Shown: piece by piece, positions 9,101-15,311 of the stretch | How positions within the stretch are numbered: position 1 is the first letter of the stretch | Layout: every line of letters starts with the position of its first letter | Assembly (NCBI GenBank): GCA_003557805.1 | Contig: PWNY01000057.1 | Location: forward strand, 1 to 18,930 | Direction of reading: 5' to 3' | Source of the DNA: Bacteroidales bacterium | Lineage (GTDB): Bacteria; Bacteroidota; Bacteroidia; Bacteroidales; UBA7960 | Length of the DNA: 18,930 nucleotides | Notes under the pieces: model-generated | Seen by the model: the letters and a program-made list of their open reading frames with translations, nothing else | What the model was told of the DNA's origin: nothing | The model's database searches: none | Made by a program: the position numbers and the translations under genes

Positions 9101-9619
9101 GAGAACGCAGTTATAATGCTTGCCTATATGGCTGTATCTTCCTGTGCAGGGTGCGGGCCACAGGTAAAACCTTCTGACCTGTTTAACAGGTTTGAACTTG
9201 GCTGGCCACTTGAGGCGGTGCTAAAAAGGTCGGGGTTCAGCAGTGAAGACGCCGCAAAAGATGTCAGGCTCCTGCGGATTATGCTCAAACTTTTTGAAAA
9301 AGATGAGAAGCGCGATGGAATAGAAAAAATGATACCCCTATCCGACAGGGAGTTGCTGGACTTTATTGGAGCCAATGAATATGAAGGTATCTGGTATTAC
9401 AGCAGAGAAGGCTTTGAGCTGTTGCTAAAATGGATCTTTTCGGTCTCAGCCCTGGAGCTGTTTCGCAAAAAGGATGCGAACAGCAAAAAGCTTAAACAAC
9501 TCGCAGGCAATATCACCGAAGTTGCCCGCATGTCGGAAAACGCATCCTACCGGCTTGAAAAACTCAGGAAAATGCTTGATAATGCATCCCCTGGCAGCAA
9601 TAACAAACAGATCAGATAG
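6191..9619 (+). CDS. Large cytosolic GH13 (alpha-amylase family) protein with unassigned flanking domains
   Basis: The 1142-residue protein has no signal peptide or membrane helix and is probably cytosolic. A GH13 (beta/alpha)8 barrel spans roughly residues 270-760. It shows region I DMVPNHTG (D380, N384-H385), region II IIRFDAAM (R498 and candidate nucleophile D500), region III LLLAEAFW (candidate acid/base E565), and region IV QFGSGDK (candidate stabiliser D638). The later strand GLPMYAHGQ (about 652-660) matches the common PGxPxxxxGQ. Region IV lacks the His that normally precedes the last Asp (usual N-H-D, here S-G-D), and region II lacks the usual Lys/His. WLIGVWERSPAS at W318 replaces the standard early barrel sequence. 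The first 260 and last 370 residues match nothing I recognise; C985-x-x-C988 lies in the C-terminal part. It starts 17 bp after the lipid kinase gene. It could be a hydrolase, transglycosidase or phosphorylase; the substrate is unknown. Its stop overlaps the convergent lipoprotein gene by 8 bp. Confidence 0.85.
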   Translation: MYVYSGIRKELRIPEKLFNRYGRLAFDDILSVREFLHGFNKGRDEGSRIYAGEMKASSLLQDVYAYILEKYSEETSSDPYKKAAGFLEKQLGRELIKSFSKSLENYAPGMPAEDVIPHSIVLHVANENPANKKTKLFFDKNYLKPKGLFEKTNRELEGFFKDMPPFGSQKQDIITFLKTPGLISPDSLDDQLDYILRNWKHLLPEHMVSEMLKGRDILKEEQTSRKAAGGAPPAIVPEYRAGGEGPDKQEGTEEGYYDEYGNFTPDTHWMPRVVIIARNTHVWLDQLSKKYKREITRLDQIPDEELDILRERNFNGLWLIGVWERSPASKKIKNRMGNPDAISSAYALYDYEIAEDLGGDQAYDNLNQRAMQRGIRLASDMVPNHTGVYSKWVIERPDYFIQTHRPPFPGYSFTGENLSDHPSIEIRIEDGYYDRSDAAVVFERIDRTSNEVRYIYHGNDGTMMPWNDTAQLDMIKAEVREAVMQKIFDVARKFSIIRFDAAMTLAKKHFARLWYPQPGKGGDIPSRSEYSIPKKEFDRLFPVEFWREVVDRINAEMPETLLLAEAFWLMEGYFVRTLGMHRVYNSAFMHMLKNEENEKYRDLITNTLEFEPEILKRYVNFMSNPDEETAISQFGSGDKYFGVCLLMNTLPGLPMYAHGQVEGLAEKYGMEYKKAYHAEEEKQWLVERHQREIFPLAGKRYLFSEVRHFNLYDYHSPDGTINENVFAFSNRHGIEKAVVFFNNKYDSTEGSVHMSVPRLKDGSKQPVRESLANELEADPGASFYYKAFEQISGMEYLFRGEDIHREGINIPLRGFEYRAFLGFQQLYDHDGSLYSLYTEIRGRGVKSINDELKLKKLRHIHSAFEAFLEHRLGGKLIESILHPAEVELELSKTEPLQQALAEFTHLVSRHENTGYAFGKLPALFRSYTKSLKSITGSYGAKIRLNNAAMQTALPIDPEDLFVTSGQNARRENAVIMLAYMAVSSCAGCGPQVKPSDLFNRFELGWPLEAVLKRSGFSSEDAAKDVRLLRIMLKLFEKDEKRDGIEKMIPLSDRELLDFIGANEYEGIWYYSREGFELLLKWIFSVSALELFRKKDANSKKLKQLAGNITEVARMSENASYRLEKLRKMLDNASPGSNNKQIR

Positions 9620-10205
9620 GCCTGGTAAGGTCAAAATCGGCCTGGAACACAATCTCACCACCGTATAGCAGACGATATGAGAAAGTTGTCATATCTTCAT
9701 CCATAACTACATGCCATTCCCGGCCATAATCTTCGTCAAGAAACTCCCTGGAGAAATCATCTTTTGGGAAATATTGCTCATAAGCATTACCCCTGCTGTC
9801 TGAATACCCCCCGTAAAGAGTCGGGTCTTCAGGGGTTCCGTCAGGGTATCTGTGGTCATGACGGAAGCGCAGCCTGCCATCCTCGACAAGGAACAACCAT
9901 GTCCTGGAGGTATCGTCAGACAGGTGAAATGGGATATGGACCCTGTCTTCCTCACATAGAGTGACATGCATGACAAAATCCAGGTGGGCCCAGCTTTCAC
10001 GGCCCTCAGCCATATAAACTTCCTCGCCCCTGTATGAATTCCCACAAAGGCTTGCCAGGTTGTCAAGGAAAGCTCTTTCACCGGCAGACAGAGTGCTGAC
10101 CGCCTCTTCTTTTTCCTGGTCACTTGAAGTTCCGGTTCCTCCACCGCAGGATGCCAGAATGAATGCTAATGCGAGTGCTGTGAATAGTTCTTTTTTAATT
10201 CTCAT
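9612..10205 (-). CDS. Lipoprotein of unknown function (paralogue of 15312-15911)
   Basis: The 197-residue product has a short signal peptide ending in a lipobox, ILASC with Cys20, then a Gly/Ser/Glu-rich linker, so it should be a lipidated envelope protein. The mature domain (about residues 45-197) carries SLCGNSYRGE, HVTLCE, IPFH, SRTWLFLVEDG and RHDHRYPDGTPED-TLYGGY. Two Cys (in SLCG and TLCE) could form a disulfide, and H116-D117-H118 could bind metal, but neither is shown. The same blocks occur in the same order in the lipoprotein at 15312-15911, with lipobox Cys at the same residue number. I recognise no named domain. It is transcribed alone on the minus strand, tail to tail with the GH13 gene (8-bp overlap) and divergent from the GIN-domain genes. 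The ATG at 10205 places the signal peptide correctly. Confidence 0.88.
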   Translation of the reverse strand: MRIKKELFTALALAFILASCGGGTGTSSDQEKEEAVSTLSAGERAFLDNLASLCGNSYRGEEVYMAEGRESWAHLDFVMHVTLCEEDRVHIPFHLSDDTSRTWLFLVEDGRLRFRHDHRYPDGTPEDPTLYGGYSDSRGNAYEQYFPKDDFSREFLDEDYGREWHVVMDEDMTTFSYRLLYGGEIVFQADFDLTRPI

Positions 10206-10383
10206 TGTTAAGGTTTTGATTGGTAATTATTGCTAAACAGCTATATAAATCGCTGCCAAGATATAAATAAAAAACCACTTCCAGGTCATGGAAGAATATT
10301 TTTAGCCAGGCTGTAACTTTCGGACGGGGCTTACCGTCATACTCCCAAAAAGAGGCCAAAAGAATTTAAAAATCCCATTAGTA
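10206..10383. promoter_or_regulatory. Divergent intergenic region with two short hairpins
   Basis: The region lies between the minus-strand lipoprotein and the plus-strand GIN genes and must contain both promoters. CTTCCA (10278-10283) and TGGAAG (10289-10294) form a 6-bp inverted repeat with a 5-nt loop. GACGG (10323-10327) and CCGTC (10334-10338) form a 5-bp one with a 6-nt loop. TAACTTTC at 10314-10321 is one base from TAnnTTTG and could be the -7 element for the GIN genes. I matched no known riboswitch. Confidence 0.3.
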
Positions 10384-11127
10384 ATGATAATGAAAAAGGC
10401 AAAGCATAAGGTTTCAGTATATGTGTTAACACTTGCCGCGGTTCTTGCGGTTCAATCGTGCAGCATCGATGGACAGGGTGTGATCAGGGGAGACGGGAAT
10501 GTACAGAGGGTAACCTACCAGCTTGACAGCTTCAGTGTAATTAATATCAGCGGTATGTATGATGTCAGGCTGGAAGCAGGTGACAAGGGCGAAGTTGTGC
10601 TGGAAACAGACGAGAACATTCATGAGCTTACCGATATAAGAGTAAAAGAGAACACACTTTATATAAGCAATATGAAGGAGGGAGCCATCAGGCCTACAAA
10701 GATGGAAATGATAATTACATACCCGGAACTCAACGGGGTTATAATCGGTGGTGCATGCAAACTGTTCTCGCCTGGTAATATCAATACTGACACCCTTTCA
10801 ATAGATATTTCAGGAGCAGCAGACATGAATCTTAAGCTTGAGGCAAAAAAGCTTTTCACGTCTGTTTCCGGTGCTGCAAAGATTGAGTATAAAGGAGTGG
10901 CAGATGTTCACAGGGCAGAGATGTCGGGAGCCAGCAGCCTCAGGGCAGAAGGTCTGAGGACAATCGAAACCAGCATAGAGATTTCAGGGGCAGGATCTGC
11001 ACATGTATATGCCTCAGACAAACTGCGTGCAGCTTTGAGCGGGGTGGGCTCGATCAGGTATTACGGGAACCCTGTTGATGTCATTACAGAAAGGAGCGGC
11101 ATCGGCCGCATCAGGAAGGCAGGTTAA
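10384..11127 (+). CDS. Head GIN domain (DUF2807) lipoprotein
   Basis: The 247-residue product begins with a basic, hydrophobic signal peptide ending in AVQSC (Cys26 from the first ATG), so it is probably a lipoprotein. An in-frame second ATG at 10390 is an equally good start. The mature part is the DUF2807/GIN type: an opening strand FSVINISGMYDVRLEAG, then repeated short beta turns with the pattern S-G-A/S (SGAADMNLKLEAKKL, SVSGAAKIEYKG, MSGASSLRAEGL, ISGAGSAHVYAS, LSGVGSIRYYGNP), as expected of a beta-helix or beta-solenoid. Proteins of this family are labelled putative autotransporter adhesins, but a biochemical function is not established. The next gene, 32 bp downstream, has the same domain fused to a barrel, so the two are probably cotranscribed and may interact at the envelope. 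Confidence 0.88.
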   Translation: MIMKKAKHKVSVYVLTLAAVLAVQSCSIDGQGVIRGDGNVQRVTYQLDSFSVINISGMYDVRLEAGDKGEVVLETDENIHELTDIRVKENTLYISNMKEGAIRPTKMEMIITYPELNGVIIGGACKLFSPGNINTDTLSIDISGAADMNLKLEAKKLFTSVSGAAKIEYKGVADVHRAEMSGASSLRAEGLRTIETSIEISGAGSAHVYASDKLRAALSGVGSIRYYGNPVDVITERSGIGRIRKAG

Positions 11128-11159
11128 AACAATTAATCAATAATTCTATTTGCAATCTT

Positions 11160-12647
11160 ATGAAAACAAAAAAAGGAGTCATGAAAAAGTCAGGAGTTAT
11201 AAGCATAATTTTGCTTGTCGCATTTTTACTGCCGGTACCGGTAATTGCAGGTAATGATGCAGTCGTGAGGAAACTGGACTATGAAGGTTTCACCGGCCTG
11301 GAAGCTGGCAGTGTGTTTGAAGTTTACCTTACACAGGGCAGGAATTTTTCAGTTGAGGTAGAAGCACCCGAAGAGAACATTGAACACGTGAATATTTACA
11401 TTGACGGTAAAACTCTTGTAGCCGGGTATGACAGGGTGGAACGCAACCTCAGGGGGCTGAAGCTTTATGTCACTGCACCGGTATTTGAATACATCCATGC
11501 CGGCGGGGCTTCAGGTATATGGAGTGTAAACACCCTCACCGCCCCTTCCATGGAGCTGAAGGTAAGCGGAGCCTCAAGCATGGAGGTTGATATTGAAACA
11601 GACAAGCTGGTTACCAGCGTAAGTGGTGCCGGTAAAACCCGGTTGTCCGGTATTGTGGATATTCACCAGCTTACTGCAAGCGGGGTGTCAGATGTAAGGG
11701 CATATGATCTTGAAACCAGTATTACTACAGTCAACACTTCCGGAACCGCAAGCGCTCGCATTACCGCCCTTGAGGAAATCACAGCGAATGCATCCGGCAC
11801 TTCCAGTATAAGCGTAAGGGGAAACCCATATATTACTGATTACAACAAGTCAGCAGCCGCAAACATAAGGGAAACAGACAGCAGGACCAGGGTCCAAAGA
11901 AGGGTAGAGGAAGAGAAAGAAGGTGACACCCTGGTTGTTAGTGTCGGACGCAGGGAAGTTGTAATAGCAGATGGCAGCCGTCCGGAGATTAGACACAGAA
12001 CCAGAAGGCCCTGGCAAAACAACTGGAGTGGATTCTATCTGGGTGTTAACGGGTATCTGACTTCCGATGACAAAGTAAGCCTCGGCCCGGAGCAGTCCTT
12101 CATGGACCTGGAATACAACAACTCCATCCAGGTCAACCTTAACTTCTGCGAGCAGAACCTGGTGCTTATACGCGGCGGGCAGGGGATGCTGGGCCTTGTA
12201 ACCGGACTTGGAGTAAGCTGGAACAATTACCGCTTCTCGGAGAATATCAGGCTTGTAAAAGGCGAAGAGGAGCTGGAGTATTTCTATGATGACCAGTTCT
12301 CTTTCAGAAAGAATAAATTGACGGTATCACACCTGAACCTGCCCTTGATGATGGAATTTCAGCACAGGCCTTATGGTTCCGGACGCTTTCACATGGCAGC
12401 AGGGCTCAATGTCGGGCTCAGGCTCAGAAGCCATACCAAACAGGTTTACAGCGATAACGGAAAGCGGCAGAAGGACAAGGAGTTCACGGATTTTCACCTG
12501 GCACCTTTCAGGTATGAGGCAATTGCCAGGATAGGCTGGGGCAGCATAAACCTTATTGCGACATACTCACTTAACCAGATGTTCAAGGATGACAGGGGTC
12601 CCGAACTCTACCCCTTCAGCATCGGGGTGAGACTGCTGAACTTCTGA
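11160..12647 (+). CDS. GIN domain (DUF2807) protein fused to an outer-membrane beta-barrel domain
   Basis: The 495-residue protein has an N-terminal signal peptide (IISIILLVAFLLPVPVIAG-like; cleavage probably near residue 30). A DUF2807 domain follows, with VFEVYLTQGRNFSVEVEAP and the same S-G-A/T repeats as the upstream gene (VSGASSMEVDIETDKL, SVSGAGKTRLSG, NTSGTASARITAL, NASGTSSISVRGNP). A charged linker (about residues 238-290) leads to a C-terminal barrel from WSGFYLGVNGYLTSDD onward. Alternating aromatic strands such as FHMAAGLNVGLRL and INLIATYSLNQMF end in GVRLLNF, the terminal aromatic expected for outer-membrane barrels. The barrel resembles the PorT/OMP_b-brl_2 group. ATG 11160 is used; a second in-frame ATG at 11181 follows an AGGAG, but only 2 nt away. 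The GIN part would sit in the periplasm. The function is unknown. Confidence 0.87.
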   Translation: MKTKKGVMKKSGVISIILLVAFLLPVPVIAGNDAVVRKLDYEGFTGLEAGSVFEVYLTQGRNFSVEVEAPEENIEHVNIYIDGKTLVAGYDRVERNLRGLKLYVTAPVFEYIHAGGASGIWSVNTLTAPSMELKVSGASSMEVDIETDKLVTSVSGAGKTRLSGIVDIHQLTASGVSDVRAYDLETSITTVNTSGTASARITALEEITANASGTSSISVRGNPYITDYNKSAAANIRETDSRTRVQRRVEEEKEGDTLVVSVGRREVVIADGSRPEIRHRTRRPWQNNWSGFYLGVNGYLTSDDKVSLGPEQSFMDLEYNNSIQVNLNFCEQNLVLIRGGQGMLGLVTGLGVSWNNYRFSENIRLVKGEEELEYFYDDQFSFRKNKLTVSHLNLPLMMEFQHRPYGSGRFHMAAGLNVGLRLRSHTKQVYSDNGKRQKDKEFTDFHLAPFRYEAIARIGWGSINLIATYSLNQMFKDDRGPELYPFSIGVRLLNF

Positions 12648-12669
12648 TAACGGCATATTACCTGTCCGT

Positions 12670-12713
12670 GCCCTGCTCCCTAAACTCTTTACATGGGGGC
12701 GGGGCTTTTTTTT
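12670..12713 (+). terminator. Intrinsic terminator after the GIN/barrel gene
   Basis: GCCCTGCTCCC (12670-12680) pairs over 11 bp, including two G-U pairs, with GGGGGCGGGGC (12695-12705). The loop is 14 nt, and eight T residues follow at 12706-12713. It lies 23 bp after the stop of the GIN/barrel gene and separates it from the YebC gene. Confidence 0.82.
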
Positions 12714-12720
12714 AAATGTT

Positions 12721-12728
12721 TATTTTTG
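12721..12728 (+). promoter_or_regulatory. Bacteroidota -7 promoter element, TATTTTTG, for the YebC gene
   Basis: It matches TAnnTTTG exactly, just after the terminator and 12 bp before the ATG at 12741, so the leader would be only about 7 nt. No clear -33 element is seen; the upstream position is the G-rich terminator stem. Confidence 0.45.
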
Positions 12729-12740
12729 CATAAAAAAGAT

Positions 12741-13496
12741 ATGTCAGGACACAGTAAATGGTCGACGATTAAGCGCAAGAAGGGAGCCCAGGACGCAAAG
12801 AGGTCTAAGATATTCTCCCGCATTATAAAGGAAATCAGCGTTGCCGTAAAGGAAGGGGGAAATGACCCGGACGGCAACCCCCGCCTCAGGCTGGCGATAG
12901 CAAACGCCAAGGGTGCCAATATGCCAAAGGATAATATCCAGAGGGCTATATCCAAGGCAGGCGAGAAAAATTCAGCAAGTTTCCAGGAAGTAACATATGA
13001 AGCATATGCAAATTACGGTGTGGCAATGTATATAGAATGCCTTACCGACAACATACAGCGTACCGTGGCAAACATCCGGTCATATCTGAACAAGCACGAC
13101 GGTAAGCTTGAAACCATGGGAGCGCTGAGTTTTCTGTTCGACAGGAAGGGAGTATTCACAATACCAGAGGATAACGTTAGCCAAAAAGCTTACAACGAGG
13201 ATGATTTTTTAATGGAGGTAATAGATGCCGGGGCAGAGGAGGCAGAAAACGAGGACGGTTTCTATAATATCTACACCGCCATGGAGGACTTCGGGAATAT
13301 GATGAAAAAACTTGAAGAGATGGTTGTTGAGGCTGAAAATGCAGAGCTGCAGAGAATCCCGAAAACCACCGTTAAGCTTGACCAGGATCAGGCATCAAGA
13401 GTGCTTAAACTTATCGATCTTATCGAGGAAGACGAGGATGTCCAGAACGTTTTTCACAACCTGGAGCTGACAGATGAAATAATTGCAGGCATGTAG
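12741..13496 (+). CDS. YebC/PmpR family protein
   Basis: The 251-residue product has the complete YebC/TACO1 architecture: the N-terminal MSGHSKWSTIKRKKGAQD block, RSKIFSRIIKEI, the NPRLRLAIANAKGANMPK block, the central CLTDNIQRTVANIRSYLNKH, and an acidic C-terminal region. These proteins are annotated as transcriptional regulators, and more recent work links members to translation of difficult sequences such as proline stretches; which role applies here cannot be told. The frame is open back to 12693, but that ATG lies in the terminator stem and upstream of the -7 element. The family's invariant start MSGHSKW fixes the ATG at 12741. The gene has its own promoter and ends 2 bp from the convergent ABC gene. 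Confidence 0.95.
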   Translation: MSGHSKWSTIKRKKGAQDAKRSKIFSRIIKEISVAVKEGGNDPDGNPRLRLAIANAKGANMPKDNIQRAISKAGEKNSASFQEVTYEAYANYGVAMYIECLTDNIQRTVANIRSYLNKHDGKLETMGALSFLFDRKGVFTIPEDNVSQKAYNEDDFLMEVIDAGAEEAENEDGFYNIYTAMEDFGNMMKKLEEMVVEAENAELQRIPKTTVKLDQDQASRVLKLIDLIEEDEDVQNVFHNLELTDEIIAGM

Positions 13497-13498
13497 TC

Positions 13499-15208
13499 CT
13501 AAAATCCAGGCAGGGCATCCAAAAGACTGCGGGTATATTCACTTCCGGGATTTAAGCACAGCTGGTCCGCATCCCCAAACTCTTCCATTTTACCACCTCG
13601 CATAACCATAATCCTGTCGGACATATACTTCACCACCCCAAGGTCGTGTGATATGAAAATATAGGTAAGCCCAAGCTCTTTTTTCAGTTCGTTCAAAAGG
13701 TTCAGTACCTGTGCCTGCACAGATACATCCAGGGCCGATACCGATTCATCAAAGATGATGAACTCTGGTCCCAGCGCCAGTGCCCTGGCTATACATACCC
13801 TCTGCCTCTGGCCTCCAGACAGCTCATGCGGGTAGCGGTAATAGTGCCGCTGTTCCAGTCCCACTTTTTCCAGCAGGTTAATAATATGTTCACTGCGCTC
13901 TTTTTTTGAGCGAAGTATCCCGTGGACCCTCATCGGTTCCATTATAGCCCGTCCAACGCTCATACCGGGGGTAAGGGATGCATAAGGATCCTGGAATATT
14001 ATCTGGAACCTGGGCCGCAGAAGGCGAAGCTCCCTGCCTGAAAGTTTATTGAGGTCCTTCCCCCTGAAGATAACCCTGCCGGATCTTGCATTTATAAGGC
14101 GCATTATACTGCGGCCCAGGGTTGTCTTGCCGCAACCCGACTCCCCCACCAGCCCGAGGGTCTCTCCCCTGTATAGGGTAAAGCTGATATTCTCGACAGC
14201 CCTGTGATACTCGGTAACCCTTCCAAAAACATCACGCCTTTTTGCAAAATATGTCTGCAATCCCTTCACCTCCAGCACTGCTTCATTACTGTCGTATATC
14301 CCGTGCCACGAAGGGGCGTGCTGTTCATGCTTGCCATTACTTCCTCCCACAGTTTCAAAATCCCCCACAACAGCCAGCCGGGAGGGCCTTTTGTCCACAG
14401 GGGGGCGGCATGCAAGAAGGGCCCTGGTATATGGTTGGCGGGGATTGTCAAAAACATCACCTGAAGTGCCATCTTCCAGGATAACACCATTCCGCATAAC
14501 AGAAACCCTGTGAGCAACTTCACGGATCACACCCAGATCATGAGATATGAACAAGACGGCAGACCCATGTTTTTGCTGTAAGGTTTTAATTAGCTCCAGA
14601 ATACTTCTTTGAACAGTAACATCAAGGGCCGTTGTCGGTTCATCGGCGATCAGTATACCTGGATCGCATGCCATTGCCATGGCGATCATCACCCTCTGCT
14701 TCTGCCCCCCGGAGAGCTGGTGGGGCCAGGATTTGCAGACCTCTTCCGGGTACGGCAGCATTACCTCCCTGAACAGTTCAATCGTCCTTTCACGTACAGA
14801 CCTGGCTGAGAGTGTGGTGTGCTGGAGAAGCACCTCTGAGACCTGCCAGCCACAACGCTTTACAGGGTTAAGGGAAGTCATGGGTTCCTGGAATATCATC
14901 CCCATGTGCCTCCCCCGTATCTTTTGCATCTCTCCGGCACTGATCTTTAAAAGATCGGTCACTCCCTTAACGGGGTGTTTGAACAACACCCTGCCCGATC
15001 TCACCACGGCACTGCTTCCAGTAAGCAGGCGCATCACAGAAAGGGCGGTAACCGACTTACCTGACCCGGATTCCCCTACAAGCCCCAGGGTCCGTCCGGG
15101 ATACAGGTCAAAGCTCACACTCTTCACTGCATCAGTATATCCGTCCTCTGCCGTAAATCCTACCGAAAGGTCCCTGACTGAAAGTACGGGTTCACTGTTC
15201 ATAAGCAT
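13499..15208 (-). CDS. ABC transporter with two fused ATPase domains, oligopeptide/nickel (DppD-DppF/YejF) type
   Basis: This is a 569-residue tandem ATPase that would power import of peptides or related solutes. The first domain has Walker A GESGSGKS (residues 45-52), signature LSGGQKQR and Walker B ILIADEPTTALD. The second has GESGCGKT, signature LSGGQRQR and Walker B FIIFDESVSALD. In the second Walker B the usual Pro after the catalytic Glu is Ser (DES, not DEP); the Glu itself is kept. Each half resembles DppD/OppD and DppF/OppF, including the C-terminal segment NPRQPYTRALL-type. The frame extends to a GTG at 15244, but a TATATTTG element lies at 15231-15224, so I use ATG 15208; ATG 15202 is also possible. 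No permease or binding-protein gene is adjacent, so partners must be elsewhere. It converges with the YebC gene, leaving a 2-bp gap. Confidence 0.92.
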   Translation of the reverse strand: MLMNSEPVLSVRDLSVGFTAEDGYTDAVKSVSFDLYPGRTLGLVGESGSGKSVTALSVMRLLTGSSAVVRSGRVLFKHPVKGVTDLLKISAGEMQKIRGRHMGMIFQEPMTSLNPVKRCGWQVSEVLLQHTTLSARSVRERTIELFREVMLPYPEEVCKSWPHQLSGGQKQRVMIAMAMACDPGILIADEPTTALDVTVQRSILELIKTLQQKHGSAVLFISHDLGVIREVAHRVSVMRNGVILEDGTSGDVFDNPRQPYTRALLACRPPVDKRPSRLAVVGDFETVGGSNGKHEQHAPSWHGIYDSNEAVLEVKGLQTYFAKRRDVFGRVTEYHRAVENISFTLYRGETLGLVGESGCGKTTLGRSIMRLINARSGRVIFRGKDLNKLSGRELRLLRPRFQIIFQDPYASLTPGMSVGRAIMEPMRVHGILRSKKERSEHIINLLEKVGLEQRHYYRYPHELSGGQRQRVCIARALALGPEFIIFDESVSALDVSVQAQVLNLLNELKKELGLTYIFISHDLGVVKYMSDRIMVMRGGKMEEFGDADQLCLNPGSEYTRSLLDALPGF

Positions 15209-15223
15209 TCTGTTAACAAATGA

Positions 15224-15231
15224 CAAATATA
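15224..15231 (-). promoter_or_regulatory. -7 promoter element, TATATTTG, for the ABC ATPase gene
   Basis: It matches TAnnTTTG exactly on the minus strand. A TTTG at 15258-15255 lies 23 bp upstream and could be the -33 element, at the long end of the spacing described for Bacteroidota. Transcription would start near 15218, leaving a leader of about 10 nt before ATG 15208. Confidence 0.55.
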
Positions 15232-15275
15232 TGGAATTAATCACCCCTGCAGTTCAAAGGTCTTTCAAATAGGAT

Positions 15276-15283
15276 TATATTTG
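15276..15283 (+). promoter_or_regulatory. -7 promoter element, TATATTTG, for the lipoprotein-hydrolase-QueD operon
   Basis: It matches TAnnTTTG exactly, 28 bp before ATG 15312, giving a leader of about 23 nt. No clean -33 TTG is seen 17-23 bp upstream. It is back to back with the ABC gene's promoter. Confidence 0.5.
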
Positions 15284-15311
15284 CATGAGCATATAAAAAA
15301 GAGATGATTGT

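Noticed and set aside
10206..10383. Possible riboswitch upstream of the GIN genes
   Set aside because: The two short hairpins do not match any riboswitch consensus I know, and the downstream genes are not metabolic enzymes or transporters.
12693..12740. Upstream ATG adding 16 residues to the YebC protein
   Set aside because: It falls in the 3' arm of the intrinsic terminator and before the -7 element. The family start MSGHSKW at 12741 is almost invariant.
15209..15244. Upstream GTG start for the ABC ATPase gene
   Set aside because: It would place the start upstream of an exact TATATTTG promoter element. The ATGs at 15208 and 15202 fit the usual N-terminus of this family.
14679..15272. A 197-codon plus-strand open frame
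   Set aside because: It is antisense to the first ATPase domain of the ABC gene and crosses that gene's promoter. No recognisable protein features.
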